NCBI GenBank assembly: GCA_947683625.1
Contig: CANTUR010001408.1
Location: forward strand, 1-64,000
Source of the DNA: Mallotus nudiflorus
Lineage: Eukaryota; Streptophyta; Magnoliopsida; Malpighiales; Euphorbiaceae
DNA: 64,000 nucleotides
Reading direction: 5' to 3'
The notes beneath the pieces are model-generated. The model ran no database searches. It was not told the origin of the DNA and was given only the letters and a program-made list of their open reading frames with translations. The number at the start of each line of letters is the position of its first letter. Positions within the stretch are counted from its first letter, which is position 1. Of this stretch, positions 22,359-35,024 are shown piece after piece. The translations under genes were made by a program, and so were the position numbers.

Positions 22359-22890
22359 ATTTTGATTTTGAATTATAAACCAAACGTCACTTAGCTAATT
22401 TAAATTCATTCTCACATAGTTATAAGATACGATAATTGTGATAAAGAATTTTAAACACTCACAAGATAATAAAAGTTGAATGTATTAATTACAATTTTTT
22501 AAAAATTTCCTCTCACACAATCGTTAACTCATCTTTATTTTATTTTTTTTCCACGAATCAAAGCAACAATCTATACTACTAATATATAAAATTGGACACA
22601 AATTTTGTCCATTTAAACTAAGAAAAATTGATTACAATCATATGACATCAGTTGCTTGATTCAGGACTGTGTGGGTATAGGCACCGAGTTTAAGAAGAGG
22701 AGAGTAGAATGAAGTAAGAATAGTCAGTAGTAGAGTAGGCAGTGATTCAGTAACTTATGAATTTGTTTTTATTACTGTAAGTCCATGCATGACGTACAAA
22801 TCTACATAACTTAAACCAACCAAATTCACACTTTCACAAAAAATCATCTTCAAAAACCAAGTCGAAAAGAAAAAAAAAAGAGAAATTGAA
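22359..22890. other. Intergenic DNA, no gene seen
   Basis: Mixed AT-rich sequence between the Tat element and the MULE. No open frame of note, no repeat recognised. Confidence 0.5.
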
Positions 22891-22899
22891 TTTAAAATT

Positions 22900-23698
22900 G
22901 GAATAAATATATAAATGGTATATAAACTTTTTAACTTTTTCTATTTTGGTTTTTGAATAATTTTTTCTTTTTTTGCAATAAGGTATTTGAACTTGTAAAA
23001 AATTTTTAAATTTGTGTCTCTAACAAGTTATATGGGTTAAAAAGGCTTATGTGTCTTATTTAAACAATAAATTGATTTAAATGTCTTTTATTAGTATCAG
23101 TTTCTTTTTTTTTTTTAATTTTTTTCACTTGTATAAATATTAAATTTTAAAAAATATATACTAAATATTATTAAATTAAAATAAAATAAATAAAAAGTAT
23201 TATTATTGAAAATTAAAATAAAATATGAATGTAATTTATAATTTACCAGAAAGAGTGAAAAGGAAATTAGAATTTAATAAAAATAAAAAACACGTAAAAT
23301 TTTTTTTATTATAATTAAAAATAAAAATAAAATAAATTTTAATGAATAAAAATTTTATTTGACTAAAATCATGAATAAAAAATTAAATTTAACTACGGTA
23401 ATTAATAAAATAAAAAATAATTAATCTTTTCAATTTTATATGATAAATAAAAATACTTTTTAATTTCAATTTTTTTAAAAATAATTAGAATAAAAAAACA
23501 AAGTTTAATATAAAAGAATGGTATTTAAATCAATTTAATGTTTAAAATAAAACATATAAGCAATTTGAACTGTAAAACACGTTATAGACACCATTTTAAA
23601 ATTTTTTTATAGATTCAAATACTTAATTGCAAAAAAATTGTTCAAACACCAAAATAGAAAAAGTGAAAAAGTTCAAACACCATTTATGTAATTATCTC
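22900..23698. mobile_element. Non-autonomous MULE-type element with long TIRs
   Basis: 799-bp element with terminal inverted repeats of about 175-190 bp (22900-23090 and 23515-23698). Reversing the right arm gives the left arm with scattered substitutions; shared words include ATAAATGGT, AACTTTTT, CTATTTTGG and AATTGATTTAAAT. A perfect 9-bp target duplication, TTTAAAATT, flanks it at 22891-22899 and 23699-23707. Long TIRs with 9-bp duplications are diagnostic of Mutator-like elements. The centre is very AT-rich with no coding frame, so it depends on a transposase from elsewhere. Confidence 0.85.
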
Positions 23699-23707
23699 TT
23701 TAAAATT

Positions 23708-26700
23708 TAATATTTACTGTATAAAAATTTTAACTATTGGATAAAATATTTATTGGCACATAAATTGATATTTTAAACAAATTTTTATTCTTAATTTAAG
23801 TATAAGTTCATTTTTAAATGAAATGATATAAATATTTCTTTTAAAATGCAAAAGACTAAAATTTACTAAACAAAAAAAGTAAGATAGAGAAAAAATTAAA
23901 AATTACTTAAAAATTGAGGATGTGTGTATATAAAATTCTTTTAAAATATCATGAAATTTTTTTTATAATTTATTTAAAATATATTTAAAATTTAAATATA
24001 CTTATATTAATCAGTAGATGAACCTTACAAATGAATCAATATTAATTATTTTATTACTATATATAAATATAAAATATATGATTCGGTGTCACGCTCTATT
24101 AGAGTATATTTATTAGAAATTGTGTCTACGAGCTTTTTTTTTTTTTTTTTTTAATAACCATTTTGAAAAAGAAAGTGGAAATTTAATAATTAATACATGA
24201 ATTATAATATTTTTTATGTGTAAATTTTAATTTTACATGTATCGTACTGCGAAACGTGACTGATTCTTTTAGTATACATATAATTTTGGATCTATATCGT
24301 TGAAACTTGATAAGTTAAATTAATAGCTTTCTGTTGAGACATTTGAAAATAAAAAAAAAATGTTATTGTAATTTTTAACTCATAAATTTTATTTTATTAT
24401 TTAAATTTTTTTATTTCAAGAACATATGTATTAGTAAATCTTACTTTATTAATAACTATTATTATATAGTTTAATATATTTTCATCTAATAGTGATAAAT
24501 ACAAAGTAAAAATAAAGTAAATAAAAATCAAAGTCATTCTAGAATTTCCCATATTATTGTACCAATTTGGTTTGAATTTCATTTATTATAAATATTAATT
24601 GATTAACCATTATTATTATTATTATTACTATTATTTAGCAGAAAATTCCAAGGTGACTTTATCTTTTATTTATTTCATTTTTACATTATTTTTATCACTA
24701 TTGATAATAGTGTATTGAAGGGTGAAGATTTTACGCTCCACTGATTGGTTTTTGTACTCCTTTCAATTTTTTACATAATAAATTACATAATTATCATTTA
24801 ATAAAAAAATATATTTTTTTCATAAATTCTTAGATTACCCTTTTCTAATATTTTACCTTAATAAAAGACACTATAATTATGGTAGACTACAATATTATTT
24901 TATCTCTATTCTTTTTATTCTACCGTCATTTATATTTTTGAATAAAATTCTGCCCTCATACATAATTCTTATTATTTTCATCACATAATTCTTGTTATTT
25001 TCATCACTCCCTCTATTGCTGCTCTCTCTCTCTTTTCTTGAACCTTTTTTTTTCTCTAATAGATATTAGGATGTTATGCTTTTCTTGAACCGTTTTAATT
25101 TATTAGTGTATTAACAGCTGCTATTTATCAAGAATTCTTATTTACCTTGTCAATTTGATTTTAATACTTGCCATTTAGTTTATTTATAATTTTGATTCTC
25201 ATACAAGCAGAATTTAGGCCATTTACATGCAAATTTCTTGTGACTGGTGTACCCTCCATTTTGTCCAACACATGCACAAAGAAGGAATGCCGTAAGCATG
25301 AACTAAAGAGACGAATTATATGAATTTTTGGCATTCTACAAATTTATGCTACATTTTAATTACTTTGAATCTTATCTGTCGGATTTGTGAAAGGAACTAA
25401 AATAAATATGCATACTTGAATTTAGTTAAAATTGAGATTTTAATCATTTAGTTCTTCTTTTAAAATAAATAATAATAATGGTAAATTAGTAACAAATTTA
25501 AATGAAATTTGAAAATAATTATTGGAAAATTTTAATATTAAACATTAGTGTTCATCTATTTCTCCTGGTCAACTTTTTTTTTTTCTTTGGTTATTACGGA
25601 TTGAGGGTTAGGAGATTTAAATGGGAATCTCCAAAGTAGCCCACAAGAGCTTTATCATTAGATTAAGCACATGAGTGTAATTAAATTGAGTCGAAACAAG
25701 TTTAACTTTGACTAATTTAAATTTTGGTTAGAAGCTTATTATTGTAATTGATGTTTACAAACATAAACAAAATTAAAAAAAAATTAAAAATTCAAATTGT
25801 TAATTAAAATCATATATTAAAAATTAAAAATTAATTATTTACTAAATAAATTATAATATATTTAATAAAAACTTATGATTATATTCTAATAATATGTTTT
25901 TAAAAAATGCTTTTTTATAATAATTAAATTATTAAATATTAAAATTACAAATTAACTTGTGAGTTTCTATTCGAATTTATTTATAAACTTTATAAGCTGA
26001 GCTTTGAATAATTTGAACTCGATTCATTTATTAAATGAACTTTAATATATGTAGGGCCGGTTCAAGTGTATTTGTGGCCCTAAACAAATTTTTTTAATTT
26101 TTTTAATTTAAAATTATCAATTAACTATTATTTTTTAGATATTAACTATTTTCTGCTATTAAAATTAAATAAATTAAAAAATAGTTTGAAATTAGCACCA
26201 ATATTGGATCCTAATTTAAAAGCGTAAAATTTTAAATGTTTTCAATTAAAAAATTATACGTACATTTAATTTATTATATTAAAAATATAGAAAATCAATT
26301 AAATTTTAGTGAAAGATGGTGAACTTATAAATTTTAAAGGACTATAATAAAATTTTATTGGTTAAAAGGAAGTAGTGAATTCTAAAATTATTGATTGTTG
26401 TATAATTAGAACTCCTGATCTATTGCTGAGTTTATGAATCTGAAAATCATGTTGACTTTGTCCTTAAAGAATATGTTACGATATTGTATTTAATCTACTG
26501 GCTACCTAAAAGCTGGTGGGAGAAAAGCCAATGCGTGATGTAGCTTTGCAAATAGCATTACACTTGTTATCTGGTCAAAATAAGCGACAAGCATTCATCA
26601 TTTAATTTTTTTTATTGTGGTGTTGGAATCTAAAATTAAAGATTGACATACACAATATTCACAAATGCTACAGAGCATTATCATGAAAAGCTCCAGCTTT

Positions 26701-26894
26701 TTCTTCCAAATATGGCAGTGGTTGTGTTCAACATGCTGCTTTTGTGCTTCCATTGTCATTAGGGAATGCATGAGTTTATTAATTAGGAATGAGAAGACTA
26801 ACTTAACTTGATTCTGATAGACCACCCGCAAAATAATAATAATAGCTAATAATTACTGGTATTTCGTGGTTTTCCGTTTCACCCCCTTTGCACT
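23708..26894. other. AT-rich intergenic DNA downstream of the TPS gene
   Basis: No convincing coding sequence. Small features: a T-run at 24134-24152, (ATT)n near 24611, and a 24-bp tandem duplication (CATAATTCTT, then ATTATTTTCATCA) at about 24958-25006. At 26053, GTAGGGCCGGTTCAAGTG resembles one end of a hAT-type MITE, but no partner end was found. The last 280 bases would hold the TPS 3' UTR. Confidence 0.5.
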
Positions 26895-29785
26895 TTATAT
26901 GGAGATTTTTTCATGGAGGAGAGAGTTCATGTGCTCCTCAAGAATGGGAAGTCGAGAGTTTTCATCATAACTATACATCAACGGGACCATTCTTGCAACG
27001 TTAAGACATGCCTTGGTAAAAGTTGGTGAGAATGGATTTTGAATGAGGCATGCCTGATTGAGTTGTTTCCATGTGTCTGATATCATCTGAAGAACATGCT
27101 TTCTTGCGCTTTCCACCGAAGATTCTTGATGTTCTTTCATGTATACTTCTACATATGATCCATCGTAGCCATCCTGATTCTCATCCTGAAATTTAGTTTG
27201 TTAGACCCCATATATGTTGATTTTTTTGGGTTACATATGACGAGAAATTCTAAGGAGAGCAACATGTGAACTTGCATCTGTTACCTTGGCACTTCCCAGG
27301 TCATCCCACAGGCGAAGAATTCTGGCTGTGGAGGATATTATGGCTGGATTGCAGTCGATGAATTCAACCTTCTCCTTGGTTATACCTTGAGCCAGCAGGA
27401 AGAAAAGGTGAACTAGAACCACATGTACACCTGAACTTATAGTCCCATTCTTCAAGTACTCTTCAGCATTTGGCAAGTCGCCAGAAGCAATCCATCTTGC
27501 TTCTACTAGAAATGCATTGCACAAACTTGCCCGCTGCAACAATCAAGAAAAGTTAATTGCTCCTAGCGACTATGATTTCTTGAGAAAATTTATTATAAAA
27601 TTTGTTGCAAATATATCTCGTTAATATATATACCGCTTTTCGCAAAGAATCCACAGGGTTCCGGCCATGCTGTTCATAGACCTTGTGGCTAATTTCATTA
27701 GTGATGTTGTTAAGAGCCTTGAAACAAATCTTCATGTAGTCTGGTAGCTGTTCAGTGGCAGCAATGTCCCATCTGATATAAAGGAATTGGTTTATCAATC
27801 AGCACATCAGGGCGGCATGCAAATTAATCACACCCTATAATATTGTAGGGAATCTTCAACTAGTAAATATTTTTACCATCACATTTTTACATTGAAAAAT
27901 TTATAAAATTATTATGAGACATCTTCAAATTTAAAAAAATTAGAAAATAAGTTCTCAATAAAAAAAAATACGTTTACAATTTGAAATTTTTATTTTTTAA
28001 TTTTTTCTAAAAAAATAAATTAAAAATTTATATTTTCTTAACTAAATAAAATAATTTATAACTATACTACTAATAAATAAATTTTTCAATGTTTATATAT
28101 AAAATTTACATTTATATATTTTTAATTTTATTTATATACCATTATGTTTTAATATTTATATGTTCTCCATATTTCTGTTGTTTATATTTTAAAAAAATAT
28201 TATTTGCAATATCTCTTTCACACATTTTCACTTATTAGAATATTCATGAGAAGTAAAATTCCTTTTACACTCTTCCCTCTCATTTGCGTGTCCCCTGTAT
28301 GTGAGATTACGCATGTAATTTTAACAACAAAAATTGTTTTTTACTGCATGATTATTTACCTATCAACAACTTTTGTGAAAAGAACGAGTTCATCCAGCGA
28401 CCCATAAACATCAAAAATGTCATCTATCAGGTAAACGAAAGAGATAGGTTTTAGGAGGTCAATTCTTTGCTTGGACTTGCTTGGATCTGTTAAGGCTGTC
28501 ATGCACCATGTATACCATTTAAGAGGCTGGTCTCTTGCAAACTTCAGTTCGTGGTACAGACCGAGTTCTTTCCACCACCTGAAGTTTAAAATGAACAACC
28601 AAATTGGCAGGTCAGAAAACATAAGGAACCACACCAACCGCCACATTACTTTTGAGATGTCACTTTTATACATCGGTCCCAACAGTTCAAGACATATCAA
28701 CAATTGTCGACATGATTAAATGCCGAAAGATTGTGCAAAAACTATAACAGGAAATAGTCGTTAGAAATATTAGAAACTATTTTTGGGTTCTTTTGTCTGA
28801 ACTGAGTTTCAGGTAAGTAAACTCACCCTGAAATTTTAACAATTTCTTGCTGGTGTTGAAACTAAACCATCTTAAAATCAAACTTTGCGATTTCTTGTAA
28901 TTCATTCATCCACCCATTTTTCCATTGCATATTGCTAATGAAATTTTTTGCCATGAACTTTGCTATGCTTTGGTGATGTGGATGTTTCAGTGTGTTTTCT
29001 ATTGCTCTAGCTTGAGGGTAATCAAGATTTCTTGCCAGTGAAGTCAGAAGCTGGTAACTGTAGTCCCTAGCTTCATCAAGTATATCTTCTCCTTCCATAC
29101 ATAGAACTGAAGCTTCATATAGACTCATTAATCCTTCGGTGTCATGTTTTAGTTCTTCCTTAAAATTCCAAACCTCATCCTTAAAGTTGTCGAACACTCC
29201 TGTCTCGCATCTACTGGCAGCAAATAAGCAAAACCCAAAAGCATATCAGAATCAAAACATTGATAGAAGAATAAAAGAAGAACCTGCTGCAGGTACATAG
29301 TAACCATGTTGTCTCAAGAGTCGAAATCGAAGTGCCACTTCATGGAAATCGTTGTTATTGTCATGTGTGCCAAGTATCATCGTACAGTTCTTAGTAAAAT
29401 TGCATTGATCTCCTCTTCAAAGTGGCACTCAATGCCAAGGCGTTGAATAGCATCTATCATAGCTAGACCCTGAAATGAAACATCTCCATCTTTACAGGTG
29501 ATCAGCCTATTCTTGAATGCCGTTAGTTTTTGTTCAAATTCAATTCGAAAGTCATCCTGCAAAGAGAAGCATATGACATAGCTAAATTAGTTGCACCAAC
29601 AGACTAATGATATGTAAAATGTAGCATAGAGGATGTTCGCGTACACTAATGCCAGGGTATTGCAGACCAACAACACATTTTGTCTCATTCAAGGGACTAG
29701 AACCCAATGTGTGATCTTCGACCATACAACGTTGGTCTTGAGATAATAATGAAGAAGACGTAGGAGTTTCAGAAGCTAGGGCCAT
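26895..29785 (-). pseudogene. Terpene synthase (TPS-g-like, linalool/nerolidol synthase-like), disrupted
   Basis: Seven exons on the minus strand, all with GT-AG borders: 29785-29645, 29556-29284, 29199-28827, 28578-28360, 27772-27634, 27533-27285, 27185-26895. The last four core sizes (219, 139, 249 and 291 bp) are those usual for plant TPS. Metal-binding DDIFDVYG is in exon 4, LWDDLGSAK plus DE (NSE/DTE motif) spans exons 6-7, and ELKFARDQPLKWYTW replaces the RDR motif. The last form and the lack of an N-terminal RRX8W motif point to TPS-g, whose members turn geranyl or farnesyl diphosphate into acyclic alcohols such as linalool or nerolidol; the product here is unknown. Two breaks: in exon 2 near 29385 the frame shifts (stop at once, HEVALRFRLLRQHGYY continuing in another frame), and in exon 3 TAG at 28864-28862 replaces a Gln expected from the family. 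Only about 47 residues precede exon 2 and no clear plastid signal is seen. The promoter is split off by a 16-kb insertion. Confidence 0.88.
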
Positions 29786-29859
29786 TGCGAGGGGGAACAG
29801 ATATATCTATGATGAGATTTGCTGCTATTGCAATTTTACAAGAATTGAATCCAAGTGGC

Positions 29860-30118
29860 TGTTAAACACCAAACACTCAAACAATTCTTAATTAAACTCT
29901 CACAAAAACACTCTTACACACTTAGAAACTTTACTTCCTTACACTTCTTCTCTCTCTCTCTTTTTTTTTGGTAAACAAGTACAATTAAATCCTAACCATA
30001 CATTTAGAAGTAATACAACTCATTCTAATTAATCTTAATAATTTCTCACATGAACTAATAATAATTAGTCACCTAATTTAGAAGTTTCCTTTGGTTAAAA
30101 TAAGTTTTTTTTTCAATA
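29860..30118 (-). repeat. 3' LTR of the copia element
   Basis: 259 bp, partner of 45780-46103. It holds one copy of a 33-bp unit (ACTCAAACAATTCTTAATTA...) that is present three times in the partner. A polypurine tract AAGGGGAA on the minus strand lies just inside at about 30121-30130. Confidence 0.85.
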
Positions 30119-30245
30119 GTTCCCCTTAAACTTGTTTTATAATTCCAAGTGTGTTTCTCAGTCTAACAAAGTCTTCTTTCGTTAATGACTTGGTGAAGAT
30201 GTCTGCAATTTGATCTTGAGACTTCACGAATTCCAATTTCACATC

Positions 30246-31577
30246 TTACTTTGTAATGCATTCTCTTATGTAATGATACCGAGTATCAATGTGTTTGCTT
30301 CGATCATGATACACTAGATTCTTGGCTAAAGCTATTGCTGACTTGTTGTCGACACGAATCTTTGTTGGTTCTACTTGTGACATGTTCAATTCCTTTAACA
30401 AATTTCGGAGCCAAATTGCATGACTTACACACGTTGTAGCAGCAATATACTCAACTTCACATGTTGACAAAGTGAAAATTGGTTACTTTTTTAACATCCA
30501 AGTGAAAGCAATGTCTCCTAAGAAAAACACAAAACTAGTTGTGCTTTTTTTATCATTGCTATCTCTGGCCAATCACTGTGACTATATCCAATGAGCTTGT
30601 AATCATCAGAAACTTAATAACATAAGCCAAAATCTATTGTACCTTTGAGGTAGTGAAGAATTCTCTTTGTAGCCTTGAAATGAGTGGTTGTTGGAGTCTC
30701 TATATAACGAGTCATAAGTCCTGTTGCATAGAGAATGTCGGGCCTTATACAAGTTAGATATCGCAAACATCCAACTAAACTCTTAAAAAGTATTAGATCA
30801 ACCTTTTATGCTTCATTGTCTTTGAACAACTTGATTCTGCACTCTATTGGTATGTATATTGGGTTGTAATTATCCATCTTAAATTTCTTGAGGATCTCCT
30901 TTGTGTAGCTTTCTTGTGAGAAGAAAATCCAATCTTCCTTTTGCTTGACTATGCCATTAATCCAATATCCGTAATCATGAACTCCATTGTCATTTCTTTT
31001 TTTAAATCTTTGAATATGTTGGGGTTGCTCCCGGTGAAGATCAAATTGTCCACATACAGTCACATAATCAAGACATCTCTATCTTTGATTTTGAAATAGA
31101 GGGCATGTTCATATGGACATTTAATGAAACCACTCTGTTGAAAATACTTGTCAATTATACTATTCCATACTCTGGGAGCTTGCTTTAATCCATAAAGAGC
31201 CTTCTTCAATTTTAGGATTTTGGATTCTTGTTCTTTGACTTTATAACCTAGTGGTTACTAAATGTAGACTTCCTCTTCAAGAACTTCATTTAGAAAGGCA
31301 GACTTTACATCCATCTAGTGAATCTTCTACTTTTTTTAGCTACTAAAGAAATAATTAATCTCACAATCTCTAAGCATGCAACAAGAGCAAATACCTCATC
31401 ATAGTCAATTCTAGCTTTTTGACTATAGCCTTTAGCAACTAGCCTTGCTTTGTGCTTTTTGACCTCTCCTTTTGCATTTTTCTTTTTTTTGTAGACCCAT
31501 TTAACACCAATTGGCTTGTGCCCTTTTGGAAGAGCAGTGAGTTCCCATGTGCTTTTCAATGGCTTTGATTTCATCAT
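30246..31577 (-). pseudogene. Copia RT and RNase H
   Basis: RT starts in 31577-31305 (GVKWVYKKKKNAKGEVKKHK; ARLVAKGYSQ). The catalytic box at 31056-31045 reads YVDN (normally YVDD) with a TGA three codons before it. The palm and thumb continue in 31063-30806 (FFSQESYTKEILKKFKMDN). RNase H is open in 30470-30246 (STCEVEYIAATTC; VDNKSAIALAKN; HIDTRYHYIREC). Order and motifs are standard copia pol. The Asp-to-Asn change and stops make the RT inactive. Confidence 0.8.
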
Positions 31578-31932
31578 CCATTACATTTCTCCATTTTTCA
31601 TCTTATGCAGTTTCTTGGAAGTTCACTGGTTCACAATCAACAAAAGGATAAAAAAGAGTGAGATTTTCATGTCGATCAATCACCTCATAGAGGTCTTCAA
31701 GACTTCTTGTGCATTCTTCATTTCTTTTAGCTAGGAAAGATGGCAGTGAAATTCCTTCATCACATTATATTGGTGAGGTAGGTGGTGTTATGTGCTTTTG
31801 TTGATATTTGATTAGTTACTCCACTGGTGTTTATTTTGTTTCATCAATCTGAGGAAAGAAGTTGAATTCATCTGTGGAAGAGTTAAAGTCCCATTCAACT
31901 TTTTTATCAAATATCACATCTCGGCTGATTAC

Positions 31933-34900
31933 TGTAATATCCCGTAATTTTAAAAATATTTTTACACTGTACCGGGATATGCAGTGTCAGTGATTTTTGT
32001 ATTTTATACGATATTTTTATGAGTTGATATGTATTTTAAACCTATTTTAATTACTGTCTATTATTTTCAGTATTTTACGTAAAATTTTCCCGGGACTTTC
32101 ATTTTCGGGGAAATTTTCACGTAAACAATTTATTATTAATTATGTTAAATGTATTTACGGGTTTGCATGAACTCATACATATTTTTAAATTATTAAATAA
32201 AGCCTGTGTGTATATTTATTTAATTAGGGTTTATTATTACCCTAATATTTTATTATTTATTTATTATTATTTGATTATTTTATTTATTATTAAATTATTA
32301 AAATTTATTATTTTTTTTCTTTTTTCTTTTTTTTTCTTTTTCTTTTCCTTTTTCTTTCTTTTTCTTTTCTTTTCTCTTTCCTTTTCTTTCTTTTTCTTTT
32401 TCTTCTTCTTCTTCTTCTTTCTTCCCGTGCGTGACCGCCGGACCACCCATCTTCCCACCGTGGTTTCTCCCTCCTCCGGCCACCGTTTTCGACACCGCCG
32501 GTCTCTATCTTCTCCTTGAGCTCCGGTGAGTGTTATTCTAGCTTTGGTTTGAGCTAAAATGGTCTAGAATTGGTTAGGTTTCGATTTGTAAATTTCGGCC
32601 TATTAGGGTTTTCGATTTTTTTGAGCTTCGAATTGGATGATTCATGGAAAATTCTTTCACAAATGTTGTTCCTGGTAGTTTAATCTTCATGTATGAATTT
32701 TTGTAGAATTTTTGGAGATTGTTTGGATTTTTGGGTATTTTTGAATATTTTAATATTATTTTCGAATTTTCGGAAATTAATTATTTAAATTATGAAATTG
32801 GAGTTTATGGTTAAATTGGGTGTTGAAATGAATTATAGGAATTTATTTGGAATTTTTATGAATTTCTAAGTATTTATTTTTAATTATTGAAGTTTAGGTG
32901 ATTTTGGAAAATTAGGTTAATTGTGTTTTAAATTGAATTTAATTGGTTAATTGAGTTTAATTATTAATATTATTGATAAATATGTTGAGAAAATTAATTT
33001 TGGATAAGTGTATGATTTTTGGTGAATTTTTGAAGTAATTTAAGTATATTTATATATATAGGGGTATTTTGGTAATTTTACCCTAAATTGTCTAAAAATG
33101 TAATTTAATTGGTTTTAATAGTTATTTAAGGTATAAAAAATGATTTCTACAAATTATTTGGTATTTTTAACTAATTAAAACTATTTTTCGTGAATTATTT
33201 TCAATTATATATATAATATACGGTTTTTCTAATAAAATGAGTTTTAATCGACTTTTACAGTGTTTCAAGGTTAATTATGTAATTTCTACGTATGAAATGT
33301 ATTTCTGTGATTTAAGGATATTTTCGGTATATCTGGAATATTATTCTGTGTTTGTGGACCCTGGTCGGTGGACTGTAGTTTGGAGTCCGACCGTGGGATT
33401 TTGATTGTGTTGAGCTTGTTTTTCGAAGTGTGTTTCTTTGCAGGGTCGGCTCTACTCTTTTGAGTAGAGAGATGTCCGTTTTACAGGGGAGGTTCTGCCG
33501 AATTTTTGGTAGAATTCTCGTAAAACGTGATGTCCAGTCGAACCCTAATTCTGTTTCCGTATTTTAATACTCTAGATTGAATTCTAGGATTTCTGTTAGG
33601 TTTATTCTAATGTCGGTTATTTATTGCTTGATTAGTTGCGCCGAGACCGAGGGCTAGTGGACCAGGCCCGTCGGACCTGTCTCGTGGAGCGCATTAGGTG
33701 AGTTACTATATTATATATATATGCTTAGGATGCATGATTTAGAAAATGCATGTTTTATTTTGACTGAATATGCATAAATAACATGATTTATATTCAAGTA
33801 TATTTTTGGTATATTTTTGGTATATAATAAATTATATACATGTTTTATTAATAAAATATATTTAAAATGTTTTTAAATATATTTTTAGTTTAATTCATGA
33901 TTTGATTGAATTTATTTGACGTATATATACTCAAAATATACTTGGTTTATGTTTGGTATATTTTCGGTATATATATGGTTTATATTGTTGATTTATTTAA
34001 ATTCATGCATCATGTATTTGTGAATGAATGTTTTATTATTTATTACTGAAGGATATCAATAGAACGTGCTACCTAGTGGGCAGCACTAGGACCGAGTACG
34101 TACCGGTACGCCTATAGTATTTAGGCTTTATTACTGACTATTTGTGGATATCGATTTGATTATGATTATTGGATGTGTGAGATGTGGTTTGTGGGTGTGA
34201 TTGCTGGAGCTCGGTTGACCAAGTGTCTCGGGGCCAATCACACTGGCAGTCAGACTGCTGGAGCTCGGTTGACTTAGTGTCTCGGGGCCAGTCTACTGTC
34301 CATATGGATTAAGTGGATATATTTGGAATCAGTGAGCCTGTATGGCTAGAGTGTTGTTTAACACTATTTTTCTGAGGTTGCGATATTCTAGGGTTCTATG
34401 TGATCCTTCATAAAAGTTGATTTTCAGACAAAATATATAAAATGATTTTTCTGCATCTGTATGAACTTGCCTGTATATATACATATTACTCATATACTGT
34501 TGACTGTTTGCATTATCACTTAGAGTGTATGTATATATACTATAGTAATTCACTCAGTGAGGTCTGACTCCCCTCCGTTGACTATTTTTCAGGAGAGTCA
34601 ACTTCCTCAGACCTCAGTAGCAGGTCGATACGCCGGATTTCTTCCGCCCCGGCTTCTTTATGTAAATTGTCTACTTGAGTCTTATTTATTTTATCTAGAC
34701 ACTGCAGTAGCTGTAAATTACAGTATTGGATTTTATGTACTTTATTTTAAAGAGATGTATTATGTTAAAACTGGATTTGTATAAGATTATACATTTATGA
34801 GATTATATATGCGATGTGATGAGTTTTGAATTATATCCAGTTGTTATGGATGATATTGTAATATTTATGATTTTATTTTCCGCTGCATATTATATTTTTA

Positions 34901-35008
34901 TGGTTATTATTGCTTATTTATTTTATTTTTAGGCTTGCTACGGGTTCCGGATTCGAAAGAATTCCCGTTCCCTAGCGCCGGTCATGGCCCCTGTTTTGGG
35001 TCGTGACA
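31933..35008 (+). repeat. 5' LTR of the Tekay element
   Basis: 3076 bp, begins TGTAATATCCCG, ends GTCGTGACA. Contents: a pyrimidine-rich tract 32308-32425; a GC-rich island ending at a donor-like CTCCG/GTGAGT at 32526; a second GC-rich island between an acceptor-like TTTGCAG (33443) and a donor-like ATTAG/GTGAGT (33698); a 52-bp tandem duplication at about 34200-34302; and a stem-loop at 34558-34616. Open frames inside it (for example 32142-32519, Phe-rich) are products of the pyrimidine tract, not genes. Confidence 0.93.
34558..34616 (+). repeat. Stem-loop in the Tekay LTR
   Basis: Nested inverted repeats: TGAGGTCTGA pairs with TCAGACCTCA, and inside it GTTGACT pairs with AGTCAAC. The same structure is in the 3' LTR (42654-42712) and in the solo LTR (50446-50504); in the old truncated LTR near 55947 the inner stem has decayed. 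Confidence 0.75.
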
Positions 35009-35012
35009 AAGT

Positions 35013-35024
35013 TGGTATCAGAGC
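35013..35024 (+). other. Primer-binding site of the Tekay element
   Basis: TGGTATCAGAGC, complementary to the 3' end of plant initiator tRNA-Met, starts four bases after the 5' LTR. An imperfect direct repeat follows at once (GTATCAGAGTGGAGTTC at about 35032), so a second, mutated partial site lies 18 bases on. Confidence 0.9.

Noticed and set aside
26053..26100. Possible hAT-type element end (GTAGGGCCGGTTCAAGTG)
   Set aside because: No matching inverted end or 8-bp target duplication was found within the next several kilobases.
32142..32519. 125-codon open frame in both Tekay LTRs (also 40238-40615), and the Lys/Glu-rich frames opposite it
   Set aside because: They come from the pyrimidine-rich tract of the LTR: long Phe runs on one strand and Lys/Glu runs on the other. 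The tract is absent from the solo LTR of the same family.
34557..34784. 75-codon open frame in the Tekay LTR and its copy at 42653
   Set aside because: Covers the stem-loop region, has no protein similarity and is interrupted in older LTR copies.
35013..35024. tRNA-like sequences
   Set aside because: The tRNA-related words in the window (12556, 35013, 45764, 56363, 57306) are primer-binding sites; no cloverleaf or full tRNA gene was found.
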